DNA of 64,000 nucleotides from Tsukamurella asaccharolytica (GTDB taxonomy: Bacteria; Actinomycetota; Actinomycetes; Mycobacteriales; Mycobacteriaceae): positions 124,001 through 188,000 of the forward strand of contig NZ_VIGW01000001.1 in the NCBI RefSeq assembly GCF_007858435.1. The letters run 5' to 3'. A program made the translations under genes and the position numbers. Every line of letters begins with the position of its first letter. Position 1 is the stretch's first letter. Shown one piece after another: positions 17,978 to 26,258 of this stretch. Under the pieces are notes generated by a model, which saw nothing but the letters and a program-made list of their open reading frames with translations, searched no databases and had not been told where the DNA came from.

Positions 17978-18597
17978 CGCAGTGCCTCCAGAACCCGGTC
18001 CGTCGTCTCCACTCTGCCGCATCGGCCCGCCACGTAGGTGAGCGCGTTGGCGTGATCGCGCGCGGAGAAGTCGGCGACGGCGTCGCGCACCACGTAGGGC
18101 TGCACGTCGCGCATGAAGGCGTCGAGCGCCGTGGTCATGATCCCGATGTGGGCGTAGATGCCCGCGATCACCAGCTGATCGCGGCCCCAGGCCCGCAGCC
18201 GCTCGGCGAGGTCCGATCTGGCGAAGGCACTGTAGCGCCACTTGGTGAGCAGCACGTCGTCGTCGTCGGGAGTCAGCTCGCTGATGATGTGCTGGTTCGC
18301 CGCCCTCAGGCCCGGGCCCCAGAAGTCGGTGAGCAGCGCCCGCTCCTCGGGGTCCTGATCGCCCGGCTGCGCCGTGTAGACGACGGGCACGCCGGCGGCA
18401 CGGGCTGCGGCGCGCAGTGCCACGATGTTCGGCACGACGGTGCGCAGCGGCTCCGCGTCGCGCTCGAACGGGCCGACGAAATGCTCCTGCATGTCGTGGA
18501 TCAGTAGCACGGCGCGGGGCGGTTCCACGGTCCAGTCGACGGTGTCGGCGCACTCGATCTCGGGCAGGTCGTAGGCGACGGTCTTGGGCAGGCTCAC
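17974..18597 (-). CDS. entB: Isochorismatase (EntB-type, lacking the carrier domain)
   Basis: Hydrolyses isochorismate to 2,3-dihydro-2,3-dihydroxybenzoate and pyruvate. 207 aa, isochorismatase domain only: catalytic Asp in LLIHDMQEHFVGPF, Lys in LLTKWRYSAF, and GIYAHIG where EntB also has Gly instead of the Cys of other family members. EntB and DhbB of other bacteria carry a C-terminal aryl carrier domain of ~75 aa; it is missing here, and a free-standing carrier protein is encoded at 36698. Overlaps both neighbours by 4 nt. Confidence 0.93.
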   Translation of the reverse strand: MSLPKTVAYDLPEIECADTVDWTVEPPRAVLLIHDMQEHFVGPFERDAEPLRTVVPNIVALRAAARAAGVPVVYTAQPGDQDPEERALLTDFWGPGLRAANQHIISELTPDDDDVLLTKWRYSAFARSDLAERLRAWGRDQLVIAGIYAHIGIMTTALDAFMRDVQPYVVRDAVADFSARDHANALTYVAGRCGRVETTDRVLEALR

Positions 18598-20240
18598 GGC
18601 TTCTCCTCGGGGTCGGTGCGCACAGCGACCAGGTCGGCGAGCGAGCGCCGCAGTTCGCGGCGGCTGATCTTGCCGACGCCGGTGGTGGGGAACGCATCGA
18701 CGAACTCGATCCGGTCGGGCACCTTGTACGCGGCCACGCCGCGCGCACGGACGAACCGCTTGAGCTCAGGGGCGGTGGGGCGGTCGCCACCGGGAGCGCT
18801 GAGGATCACCGCGCAGGTGCGCTCGCCGAGGAACTCGTCGGCGACGGCCACGACAGCCGCGTCGACCACCCACGGATGGGCGAGGAGATGGTTCTCCACC
18901 TCCTCGGCGGCGATCTTCTCGCCGCCGCGGTTGATCTGGTCCTTCGCGCGGCCCTCGACCACGAAGTGGCCGCTCGGCAGCCGCCGCACGATGTCGCCGG
19001 TGCGGTAGAAGCCCTCGGCGTCGAAGGACTCGGCGTCGACGCCGCCGAGGTAGCCGCGGATCGTGTAGGGCCCGCGGGTCCACAGCAGGCCGGGCTCGCC
19101 GGGTGCGACGGGCGTCCCGTCCTCGTCGAGGACGCGCACCTCGTCGTCGGGCGAGATGGGGCGCCCCTGGGTGCCCAGCACCAGCTCCTCGGGGTCGTCG
19201 TCGCGGGTGTAGTTCACCAGCCCCTCCGCCATGCCGAAGACCTGCTGCAGGCGGCAGTCCAACTCCGGCGTCACGCGCTGCGCTGCCTCGGGCGGGAACT
19301 TCGCGCCGCCCACCTGCAGCACCTGCAGGCTGCTCAGGTCCGCGTCGGCGCCGCCGCCGGCCCGCGCCTGCAGCCACAGCATCGCGAGCGGCGGCACGAG
19401 CGAGGTCATGGTGATCCGCTCGGCCTCGATCAGCGGGAACGCCTTCGACGGTGCGGGATCCGTCCCCAGCACGACGGTGCCGCCGGCCCACAGCACGCCC
19501 AGGATGCCGGGGCTGCTCATGGGGAAGTTGTGTGCGACGGGCAGCACCACCAGGAACCTGCTTCCGGGGCCGAGCCCGCAGATCTTCGCGGACTCGCGGA
19601 CGGAGTACAGGTAGTCGGCGTGCGTGCGCGGGATCAGCTTGGGCACACCGGTCGTGCCGCCGGAGAGCTGCAGGAACGCGAGGGACTCGGGGTCGACGGT
19701 GGCGGGCGTCGCCTCGTCGGCGCCGGCGTCGAAGAAGGCGTCGAAGGGGGCGTCGTCGACGACCAGGGTCTCGATACCGGTCTCCACGGCCACCTCCGCG
19801 GCGAGGCCGCGGTGATCGAAGCGGCTGATCGTCGCGGCGGTGATCAGTGCCTTCGCCCCCGACGCCCGCACGAAGTGGGTCAGCTCGCTGCGCCGGTGCG
19901 CGGGCAGCGCGAAGACGGGCACCGCGCCGATCCGAAAGAGCCCGAACAGCACCGTGACGAACTCGGCGGTGTTCGGCAGCTGCAGCACGACCCGATCGCC
20001 CGTGACGATGCCGCGGGCGCTGAGACCGACGGCGACCCGCGCGGCGGCGGCATCGAGATCGCGGTAGCCGAGCCGGACCGGCGCACCCCCGACGTCCTGC
20101 GCCACGAGAGCCTCTGCGTCGCCGTACCGCTCCGCGGCATCGGGCAGGAAGTCCGCGAAGTTCTCCGAGGTCCAGTAGCCGGCCGCGCGGTAGCGCGCCG
20201 CGAACTCCTCGGGGAAGTACCGGGACTGCGGGATGGTCAT
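18594..20240 (-). CDS. entE: 2,3-Dihydroxybenzoate–AMP ligase
   Basis: Stand-alone adenylation enzyme, 548 aa, that activates DHB and loads it on the aryl carrier protein. Core motifs: LQLSGGTTGVPKLIPRTH (A3), YRTGDIVRRLPSGHFVVEGRAKDQINRGGEKI (A7–A8, shown here as positions ~410–440), and the final GVGKISRRELR with the catalytic Lys. The binding-pocket segment reads HNFPMSSPG; DHB ligases have Ser where salicylate ligases (MbtA, YbtE) have Cys, so this supports DHB. ATG 20240, 4-nt overlap with entA. Confidence 0.94.
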   Translation of the reverse strand: MTIPQSRYFPEEFAARYRAAGYWTSENFADFLPDAAERYGDAEALVAQDVGGAPVRLGYRDLDAAAARVAVGLSARGIVTGDRVVLQLPNTAEFVTVLFGLFRIGAVPVFALPAHRRSELTHFVRASGAKALITAATISRFDHRGLAAEVAVETGIETLVVDDAPFDAFFDAGADEATPATVDPESLAFLQLSGGTTGVPKLIPRTHADYLYSVRESAKICGLGPGSRFLVVLPVAHNFPMSSPGILGVLWAGGTVVLGTDPAPSKAFPLIEAERITMTSLVPPLAMLWLQARAGGGADADLSSLQVLQVGGAKFPPEAAQRVTPELDCRLQQVFGMAEGLVNYTRDDDPEELVLGTQGRPISPDDEVRVLDEDGTPVAPGEPGLLWTRGPYTIRGYLGGVDAESFDAEGFYRTGDIVRRLPSGHFVVEGRAKDQINRGGEKIAAEEVENHLLAHPWVVDAAVVAVADEFLGERTCAVILSAPGGDRPTAPELKRFVRARGVAAYKVPDRIEFVDAFPTTGVGKISRRELRRSLADLVAVRTDPEEKP

Positions 20241-20986
20241 GCGGTGGCACCTCCGTCGACGGTGAGAACCTGCGCGGTCACGTGCCGCGCATCGGGCGAG
20301 AGCAGGTAGTCGATGGCCCCGGCGATGTCGTCCGGATCGGCGATGCGGCCCAACGGGATGCCCAGCCGGTGCCGCGCCAGGTCGCCCGCGATCGCCCTCT
20401 CGGCGGCGGCCGCGCCACCGAACGCGGTCTGCATCGGCGTGTTCGTGGAGCCGGGCGCCACGACATTGATCCGCACCCCGCTGCCCGCCAGTTCCAGTGC
20501 GAGCGTGAGGGCCGCGCTGTGCGCGGCGGCCTTCGACGCACCGTAGGCGCCGAGCCCCACCCGGGGGCCGTTGCCGGCGTTGGAGCCGACCACCACTGCG
20601 GCGCCCGCGCCGCGCTCGGCCATCCGGCGAGCGGCGGCGGTGAGCACGTTCACCGTGCCGGTCAGGTTCACTGCGAGTGCGGCCGCCCAGTCCTCGACCC
20701 CCGTGTCCAGAACCGTTCCCGCCACGAGGATTCCGGCGCAGTGCGCGAGCGCGTCGACGGGCCCGCCCGACCTTTCCGCGGCGTCGAGCGCGGCGACGAC
20801 GGCGTCCGCGTCGGTCACGTCCAGCACGTGCGAGGTGGCGGTGCCGCCCGCGTCGGCGACGGCCCGCGCGGTCGCCACGAGGCCGTCGGCATCGCGATCC
20901 GCCAGGGCGACGGGGCCACGACGGGCGAGCCGCAGGGCGGTCGCGGCGCCGATCCCGGACGCGGCGCCGGTCACGAAGGTGTGCAT
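20237..20986 (-). CDS. entA: 2,3-Dihydro-2,3-dihydroxybenzoate dehydrogenase
   Basis: Short-chain dehydrogenase, 249 aa, that makes DHB by NAD-dependent oxidation. Rossmann motif TGAASGIG at the very N-terminus, NAG equivalent AHCAGI, catalytic Ser (VVVGSNAGN), YxxxK as YGASK, and closing TVDGGATA. Sequence alone would only say SDR; its place between entE and the other DHB genes makes the EntA role strong. Its ATG shares one base with the stop of the upstream reductase gene (TGATG). Confidence 0.9.
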   Translation of the reverse strand: MHTFVTGAASGIGAATALRLARRGPVALADRDADGLVATARAVADAGGTATSHVLDVTDADAVVAALDAAERSGGPVDALAHCAGILVAGTVLDTGVEDWAAALAVNLTGTVNVLTAAARRMAERGAGAAVVVGSNAGNGPRVGLGAYGASKAAAHSAALTLALELAGSGVRINVVAPGSTNTPMQTAFGGAAAAERAIAGDLARHRLGIPLGRIADPDDIAGAIDYLLSPDARHVTAQVLTVDGGATA

Positions 20987-21855
20987 CAGTGGTCGTCCTC
21001 GTCGAAGTCGGCGACGCCGCGCTTCCAGTAGCCGGTGATGTCGCAGTCCCGGGCGGAGGGCTTCCAGGTGCTCGCGAGCCAGCGGCGCAGCGGCTTGAGC
21101 GAGCCCGCCTCGCCCGCGAGCCACGCATACCAGCGCTCGCCGTCGGGCACGGCCTGCGGCAGCTCGGCGACGGCGCGCTCCAGCACGTCCGACGTGCCGG
21201 GCGCGGCGCCGCCGCGGTGGCACCAGCGGACCTCGACGCCGGGCGGCGGATCGAGCGCGATCTGTTCCCGGGCGTCGGCCACCTCGATGAGGGCCCAGCC
21301 GCGGGCGTCGCGCGGCAGCTCCTCGAGCCAGCGGTCGATCGCGGGCAGCGCGGTGAGGTCGCCGACGAACAGGTAGCGGCTGTAGAGCGGAGGCACGACC
21401 ACGCCGCCGGGCGGGCCCGCGACGTGCACGGTGTCGCCGGGTTCGGCGGCCTCCGCCCACTCCGATCCGAGACCGCCGCGGTGCAGCGCGATGTCGATGT
21501 CGAGCTCACCGGCGAGCACGTCGTAGCGGCGCACGGTGTACTCGCGGGTGGTGGGCCGCGGATAGCGCGGCCAGCGCAGCATCAGGCCGTTCTTCTCCGG
21601 CAGGGTCAGCACGCCGTCCTCGCCGGGCAGCACGAGCTTCACGTGATCGTCCGCGGCGTGGGTCTGGAAGCCGTCGAGCTCGGCCCCGCCCAGCGTCACC
21701 CGGATCAGGGCGCTGCCGAGGCGGCGGGTGCGCACCACCGTCAGCTCGCGCAGTCCGATCGGGTACGGCACGCGGTCGGCACCGTCCACCTCGCCCGCGA
21801 GGACCTCCGCGATGCGTTCCCGGTGGCGGCCCCGGTGATCCGTCCGTGCGGTCAT
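20986..21855 (-). CDS. Siderophore-interacting protein (ferric-siderophore reductase)
   Basis: 289 aa, SIP/ViuB family flavin-containing ferric reductase that releases iron from the imported siderophore in the cytosol. FAD-binding RPTTREYTVRRYD, GDTVHVAGPPGG, the NAD-binding half FVGDLTALPAIDRWLEELP and the C-terminal AWLAGEAGS … YWKRGV are characteristic. ATG 21855 has GAGAGGAG upstream and overlaps the ABC gene stop by 4 nt. A second family member lies at 35687; the two are quite different. Confidence 0.92.
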   Translation of the reverse strand: MTARTDHRGRHRERIAEVLAGEVDGADRVPYPIGLRELTVVRTRRLGSALIRVTLGGAELDGFQTHAADDHVKLVLPGEDGVLTLPEKNGLMLRWPRYPRPTTREYTVRRYDVLAGELDIDIALHRGGLGSEWAEAAEPGDTVHVAGPPGGVVVPPLYSRYLFVGDLTALPAIDRWLEELPRDARGWALIEVADAREQIALDPPPGVEVRWCHRGGAAPGTSDVLERAVAELPQAVPDGERWYAWLAGEAGSLKPLRRWLASTWKPSARDCDITGYWKRGVADFDEDDH

Positions 21856-23663
21856 TCGTCGGCTCCTCTCGCTGGGCTGGGCGGCTCGTCGAGGGCGCGG
21901 CCCCGCGACCAGGCGGCCCACAGCTCCGCGTACGCGCCGCCGGCGGTGACGAGTTCGTCGTGCGTGCCCCGCTCGGCGATCCGGCCGTCGGCCATGAGCA
22001 CGACCTCGTCGGCACGGGCCGCCTGCGCCAGGCGGTGCGCGATGACCACGGCGGTGCGCCCGCCGGTGATCCGGTGCGCCGCCTCCTCCAGCTCGGCGGC
22101 GCCCGCCGATCCCGCTTCCGCGGTGGCCTCGTCGAGGACCACCACCGGCGGATCGAGCAGCGCGACGCGGGCCAGCGCCACCTGCTGCGCCTGCACGGGC
22201 GTCAGCGCGCCGGCCTGGGCGCCGACCTCGCGGTCGAGCGCGAGGTCGAGACCGGCGGTGGCGAGCGCCGCGCGCAGCTCATCGTCGGTGGCGTCGGGCG
22301 CCACCAGCCGCAGGTCGTCGGCGAGCGTACCGGCGAAGACGTGCACGTCCTGGGTGACCAGGCAGATGCGGCGCGCGCGGGTCGCCGGGGCCAGGTCGGC
22401 GATGTCGGCACCGTCGAGCAGTACCGCGCCGGTGCCCGCCGGGCGGGCGCCCGCGAGGATCGCTGCGAGCGTCGACTTACCGGCTCCCGAGGCACCGACC
22501 ACGGCGACGGTGCGGCCCGCGGGGACCGCGAGATCCACCGCGTGCAGCACCTCGCGCTCGCCGTAGGAGAAGTGCAGCCCCCGCACGTCGATCGCCCCGG
22601 CGCCGCCGGTGTCCGCGTCGGTCCCGCCGGCGGCCGCCGCTCCCTCGTTCTCGACGATGACGCCCACCACCCGCTGCAGGGAGGCGGAGGCCGAGGAGAT
22701 GGGATCGACGACGAGCATCAGCTGGCCGATCGGCCCGAACAGGCGCAGGAAGTACAGGGTGGCCGCGGTGACCACGCCGACGGTGACGGCGTCGTCGCGC
22801 ACCAGCTGGAATCCGATGAGCAGCAGCAGCGTCATGCCGAGCCACTCGGCGAAGTTGACCCGCCCGAACAGCCTGTTGTTGATGATCCGGATGTTCACGG
22901 CGAGCCGGACCACGGCCCAGGAGTGCTCGCTGATCCGGGCGCGACGGTCCGCTTGCAGCCCGAACGCGCGGACCGTCGGCAGGCCGCGGACGGACGCCAG
23001 CAGCTCGGCGGCGCGGCGGCCGCGGCGGCGGCGCTCCTCGAGGTACTGCGCGGGCGCCTGGCGCCGGTAGCGGCGGATCGCGAAGTAGTACACGGGCGCC
23101 AGCACGAGGGCGACCAGCACGAACCGCCAGTCCAGCACACCCATGCCGACGAGGGTGACGGCGACGGCGAAACCCGCGCCGGTGATGGCGGGCAATGTCT
23201 CGTTGACGGTCTGCGTGAGCACGGTGACGTCGTCGGTGGTGCGGGCGATCAGATCGCCCGGGCCCACGCGTTCGAGGCGCGCGAGCGGCAGGTGCATGCC
23301 GCTGTCGATGACCCGCTCGCGCAGCCGCGCGATCACCCGGTCGACGGCGCCGGCCATGAGCACGAAGCCGTACGCGGTGAACAGGGCGGAGGCGACGGTG
23401 GCGCCGAGCATCACGGCCGCGGAGGTCCACACGGCGGCGGCGCCGTGCGCCCCGAAGATCGCGCGGTCGTCGCGCACCAGGTCCACGAAGGCGCCCAGCA
23501 GGCGGGGTGTGACCAGGGCGGCCGCGGCGCCGGCGACGAGCAGGACGAAGGCCGCGAGGAAGCGGGCGCGGTAGGGACGGGCCGCCTCGCCGACGACGGC
23601 GCGCACCTGCGCGCCGGTCGCGACGGTCAGCTGCTCGGGCGGGCCGCTCTCGGTGGCGCTCAT
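21852..23663 (-). CDS. ABC half-transporter B (IrtB-like), degenerate signature motif
   Basis: 603 aa: six-helix exporter-type membrane domain (residues ~30–320) then an ATPase domain. Walker A GASGAGKST, Q-loop VTQD, Walker B VVVLDEAT with the catalytic Glu, and H-loop AHRLAQ are all intact. The ABC signature, however, reads LTPVQ instead of LSGGQ. It must pair with the preceding half-transporter, which keeps LSGGQ but has lost everything else. By context and by likeness to mycobacterial IrtAB, the heterodimer probably imports the ferric siderophore or exports the siderophore; direction is not decided by sequence. ATG 23663, 4-nt overlap on both sides. Confidence 0.9.
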   Translation of the reverse strand: MSATESGPPEQLTVATGAQVRAVVGEAARPYRARFLAAFVLLVAGAAAALVTPRLLGAFVDLVRDDRAIFGAHGAAAVWTSAAVMLGATVASALFTAYGFVLMAGAVDRVIARLRERVIDSGMHLPLARLERVGPGDLIARTTDDVTVLTQTVNETLPAITGAGFAVAVTLVGMGVLDWRFVLVALVLAPVYYFAIRRYRRQAPAQYLEERRRRGRRAAELLASVRGLPTVRAFGLQADRRARISEHSWAVVRLAVNIRIINNRLFGRVNFAEWLGMTLLLLIGFQLVRDDAVTVGVVTAATLYFLRLFGPIGQLMLVVDPISSASASLQRVVGVIVENEGAAAAGGTDADTGGAGAIDVRGLHFSYGEREVLHAVDLAVPAGRTVAVVGASGAGKSTLAAILAGARPAGTGAVLLDGADIADLAPATRARRICLVTQDVHVFAGTLADDLRLVAPDATDDELRAALATAGLDLALDREVGAQAGALTPVQAQQVALARVALLDPPVVVLDEATAEAGSAGAAELEEAAHRITGGRTAVVIAHRLAQAARADEVVLMADGRIAERGTHDELVTAGGAYAELWAAWSRGRALDEPPSPARGADE

Positions 23664-25318
23664 GCGGACACCTCGTCGGCCTGGGCGGCGGCGCGCCACG
23701 CCGGGGATCCGGTGAAGACGAGGGTGGTGCGGCCCGCGCGCAGCCGGCGCACCCGCTGCACGACCGCGGCCTCGGTGACGGAGTCGACGGCGGTGGTCGG
23801 GTCGTCGAGCACCAGGACGTCCGGGTCGGCGTAGAGGGCGCGTGCGAGCGCGACCCGCTGGCGCTGGCCGCCGGAGAGGGCGGTGCCGCCCTCGCCCACG
23901 GCCGTGCCGAGGGCGTCGTCGGCGATCAGATCGTCGAGCCCGGCAGCGAGCACGGCCGCATCGACGGTGACGGCGCGCTCGGCCCCCGCACGGTCCGCGC
24001 CGAGTTCGACGTTCTCGAGTACGGTGCCGTCGAACAGGTCCCCGAGGTGCGGGGCCACCAGCACAGATTCCCGCAGCCGGCCGGGGGCGATGGCACGGAC
24101 ATCGGCGTCGCCGATCCGGGCGACGCCGGGCTCGGGCACCGCGGCGAGGGCGAGCGCGGTGGTGGCGGCCGCGGCGTGCTCGGGTGCCACGTCGAGCACG
24201 GTGAGCTGGCCCTGCGGCACGGTCACCTCGTCGGCGCCGAGGCGCAGCGTGATCGGCCCGGCCGGCACGTCGGCGTCGCCCTGGCCGGTCAGCAGGGGCG
24301 GCGCCTGCAGCACCGAGAGGACGCGGGCGGCGGAGGCCTTGCCCGACGCCCACATCACGCTGGCGACGCGCCCGATGAAGTTGATGGGCTCGGTGATGAG
24401 CTGGGCCAGCCCGACGACGGCGATGAGCTGGCCGATGGTGATGTCGCCGGCCACGGCCTGCAGCCCGGCGATGAGCGCGATGCCGACGACGAAGAAGCCG
24501 CCGACCACGGTCAGGGTGCCCGAGAGCGCGGCGGAGGCGCGGTTGGCCTGCAGCGTGGCGGCCAGGGCGCGCTGCGAGCGCAGGCGGTAGCGCTCCACGG
24601 CGGCGCCCTCGGCGCCGAGGCCCTTGACCACCCGCACGCCGTACATGAGATCGGCCGCGGTGCCGGCCGCGCCGGCGGCCTCGCGCTGCTGGCCGGCGAC
24701 CCGCCTCGACAGGGGCCCACCGATCTTGTCGGACAGGACCACCACGACGACGGCCCCGAGCAGGGTGGCCACGCCCAGCGGCCAGGAAATGGTGAACAGC
24801 ACGACGGCGGCGAAGACGATGCCTACCATGTTGCCGATCGGGTAGATCAGCACGCCCTTGCTGCGGGCCACCGCGTTGGTGTCCGCGGAGGAGATGGACA
24901 GCAGTTCGCCCGGCATCCGTTTCGGCCCGCCGAGGCCGTGCGGGTCGAGGATGCGGTCGCTGATCCGCATGCGCAGCGCGTGATCGACGAAGTTCATCGC
25001 GATCCAGCCGAGCCGCGAGGCGTAGCGGAAACTGAACGAGAGCACCGCGAAGGTCACGCCGAGGACCAGGATCCAGCGCAGCAGCGCTCCCCCGTCGCCG
25101 GTGGCGACGCCCTGGTCGATGGCCTTGCCCACCACGACGGGCACGAGCATCTCGCCCACCTGGTGCAGCGCCGACAGCGCGACGGCGGGCACCATGTACT
25201 TCGGGTGCGCCGTCATCGCCCGCCACAGCAGAGTGCGGGGGCTGGTGTCGCCGTCGACGGCCGGGACGCCGACGACGCTGTCGGCTCTCCGGGGCCCGTG
25301 CGGGGGTTGTTGGTCCAT
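23660..25318 (-). CDS. ABC half-transporter A (IrtA-like) with non-catalytic, truncated ATPase domain
   Basis: 552 aa: exporter-type membrane domain (~40–330), then an ATPase domain stripped of ATP-hydrolysis residues. Where Walker A belongs the sequence is LDVAPEHAAAATTAL (no GxxxxGK[ST]); the Q-loop Gln is replaced (LVAPHLGDLF); the catalytic Glu is Asp (VLVLDDPT); the H-loop His is absent (LVFTGSPAW). The chain then ends ~8 residues later, without the usual last ~35 residues. The signature TALSGGQRQRVALARAL is perfect. So it can only contribute the LSGGQ side of one composite site. It lacks the N-terminal SIP domain of mycobacterial IrtA; that function is separate here. Confidence 0.9.
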   Translation of the reverse strand: MDQQPPHGPRRADSVVGVPAVDGDTSPRTLLWRAMTAHPKYMVPAVALSALHQVGEMLVPVVVGKAIDQGVATGDGGALLRWILVLGVTFAVLSFSFRYASRLGWIAMNFVDHALRMRISDRILDPHGLGGPKRMPGELLSISSADTNAVARSKGVLIYPIGNMVGIVFAAVVLFTISWPLGVATLLGAVVVVVLSDKIGGPLSRRVAGQQREAAGAAGTAADLMYGVRVVKGLGAEGAAVERYRLRSQRALAATLQANRASAALSGTLTVVGGFFVVGIALIAGLQAVAGDITIGQLIAVVGLAQLITEPINFIGRVASVMWASGKASAARVLSVLQAPPLLTGQGDADVPAGPITLRLGADEVTVPQGQLTVLDVAPEHAAAATTALALAAVPEPGVARIGDADVRAIAPGRLRESVLVAPHLGDLFDGTVLENVELGADRAGAERAVTVDAAVLAAGLDDLIADDALGTAVGEGGTALSGGQRQRVALARALYADPDVLVLDDPTTAVDSVTEAAVVQRVRRLRAGRTTLVFTGSPAWRAAAQADEVSA

Positions 25319-25319
25319 G

Positions 25320-26258
25320 TCAGCCGAGATACGCCCCGGAATCCCCGAGGATCTTCGCCGCGGGGTGCTCGGAGCCGTCCGCGGTGCGGACGCGCTCGAC
25401 GATGAGAGCCGGGTTGCCGCCGCGCCACGCGTCGGGACCGGCGACGACGGCGATGCCGTCACCGTCGGGCACGCAGACGCGACCGGGCGTGCCGCCGTAG
25501 CGCTTGTCGGATACCGAGGCCGCGGTGATCGCGAGCCGCTCGCCTCGGAAGACGGTGTGGGCGTTCGGGTACGGGTCGGACTGCGCGCGGATGAGGCGCT
25601 CGATCGCGTCGGCCGGCCAGGACCAGTCGATCCGGCTGTCGGCATCGGAGCGCTTGTGGAAGTACGTCGCGGCGGCGGGATCCTGCGGGATCGGCTGCGC
25701 CGTCCCGGCTTCCAGCTCGCCCAGCGCGCGGGAGACCAGCGGGCCGATCAGGTCGACGGTGCGGTGGAACAGGTCGACGGTGCGGTCGGCCGGGCCCACC
25801 GCGACGGACTCCTGGGCGATGATCGGCCCGGTGTCGAGGCCCTCGTCCATGAGGTGCGCGGTGACGCCCACGTGCGTCTCGCCGTTGATCAGCGCCCAGA
25901 TCAGCGGGGAGAAGCCGGCGTAGCGCGGGAGCAGCGAGTCGTGGATGTTCAGCGTCCCGAGGCGCGGCATCGAGTAGATCGATTTCGGCAGCCAGGTGCG
26001 CCAGTTGTTGGCGACGATGATGTCGGGCTGCGCATCGGTGACGGCCTCGTAGAGCGCCTCGTCGGGCTTCTTGGCCAGGTGAACGGGCACGCCGCGGCGG
26101 GTGGCCAGTTCCTCGACGGAGTCGTTCCACATCATCTCGTAGGGGTTGTTCGAGACGGGGTGGGTCACCGCGAGGGCGACCTCGTGCCCGGCGTCGAGGA
26201 CGGCGGACAGCGTGCGGTGACCCCAGGTCTGGAATCCGAAAGTGACGACGCGCATCAT
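25320..26258 (-). CDS. N5-hydroxyornithine formyltransferase (siderophore biosynthesis)
   Basis: 312 aa, methionyl-tRNA formyltransferase-like fold using 10-formyl-tetrahydrofolate. The catalytic centre is recognisable: Asn in NNWRTWLP, the His-Asp stretch LNIHDSLLPRYAGFSPLIWA, and Asp in MDEGLDTGPI. The real Met-tRNA enzyme would sit by def/fmt, not here. Lying right after an ornithine N-hydroxylase gene, it most likely makes N5-formyl-N5-hydroxyornithine, as Rft does for rhodochelin and CchA for coelichelin. ATG 26258 overlaps the upstream stop by 4 nt; one base separates it from the ABC gene. Confidence 0.88.
   Translation of the reverse strand: MMRVVTFGFQTWGHRTLSAVLDAGHEVALAVTHPVSNNPYEMMWNDSVEELATRRGVPVHLAKKPDEALYEAVTDAQPDIIVANNWRTWLPKSIYSMPRLGTLNIHDSLLPRYAGFSPLIWALINGETHVGVTAHLMDEGLDTGPIIAQESVAVGPADRTVDLFHRTVDLIGPLVSRALGELEAGTAQPIPQDPAAATYFHKRSDADSRIDWSWPADAIERLIRAQSDPYPNAHTVFRGERLAITAASVSDKRYGGTPGRVCVPDGDGIAVVAGPDAWRGGNPALIVERVRTADGSEHPAAKILGDSGAYLG

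Noticed and set aside
18594-20240. Salicylate–AMP ligase (MbtA-like)
   Set aside because: Pocket segment has Ser rather than the Cys of salicylate ligases, and EntA/EntB partners make DHB.
25320-26258. Methionyl-tRNA formyltransferase (fmt)
   Set aside because: Fold matches, but the gene is embedded between ornithine hydroxylase and siderophore transporter genes, and the real fmt is normally next to def or housekeeping genes.
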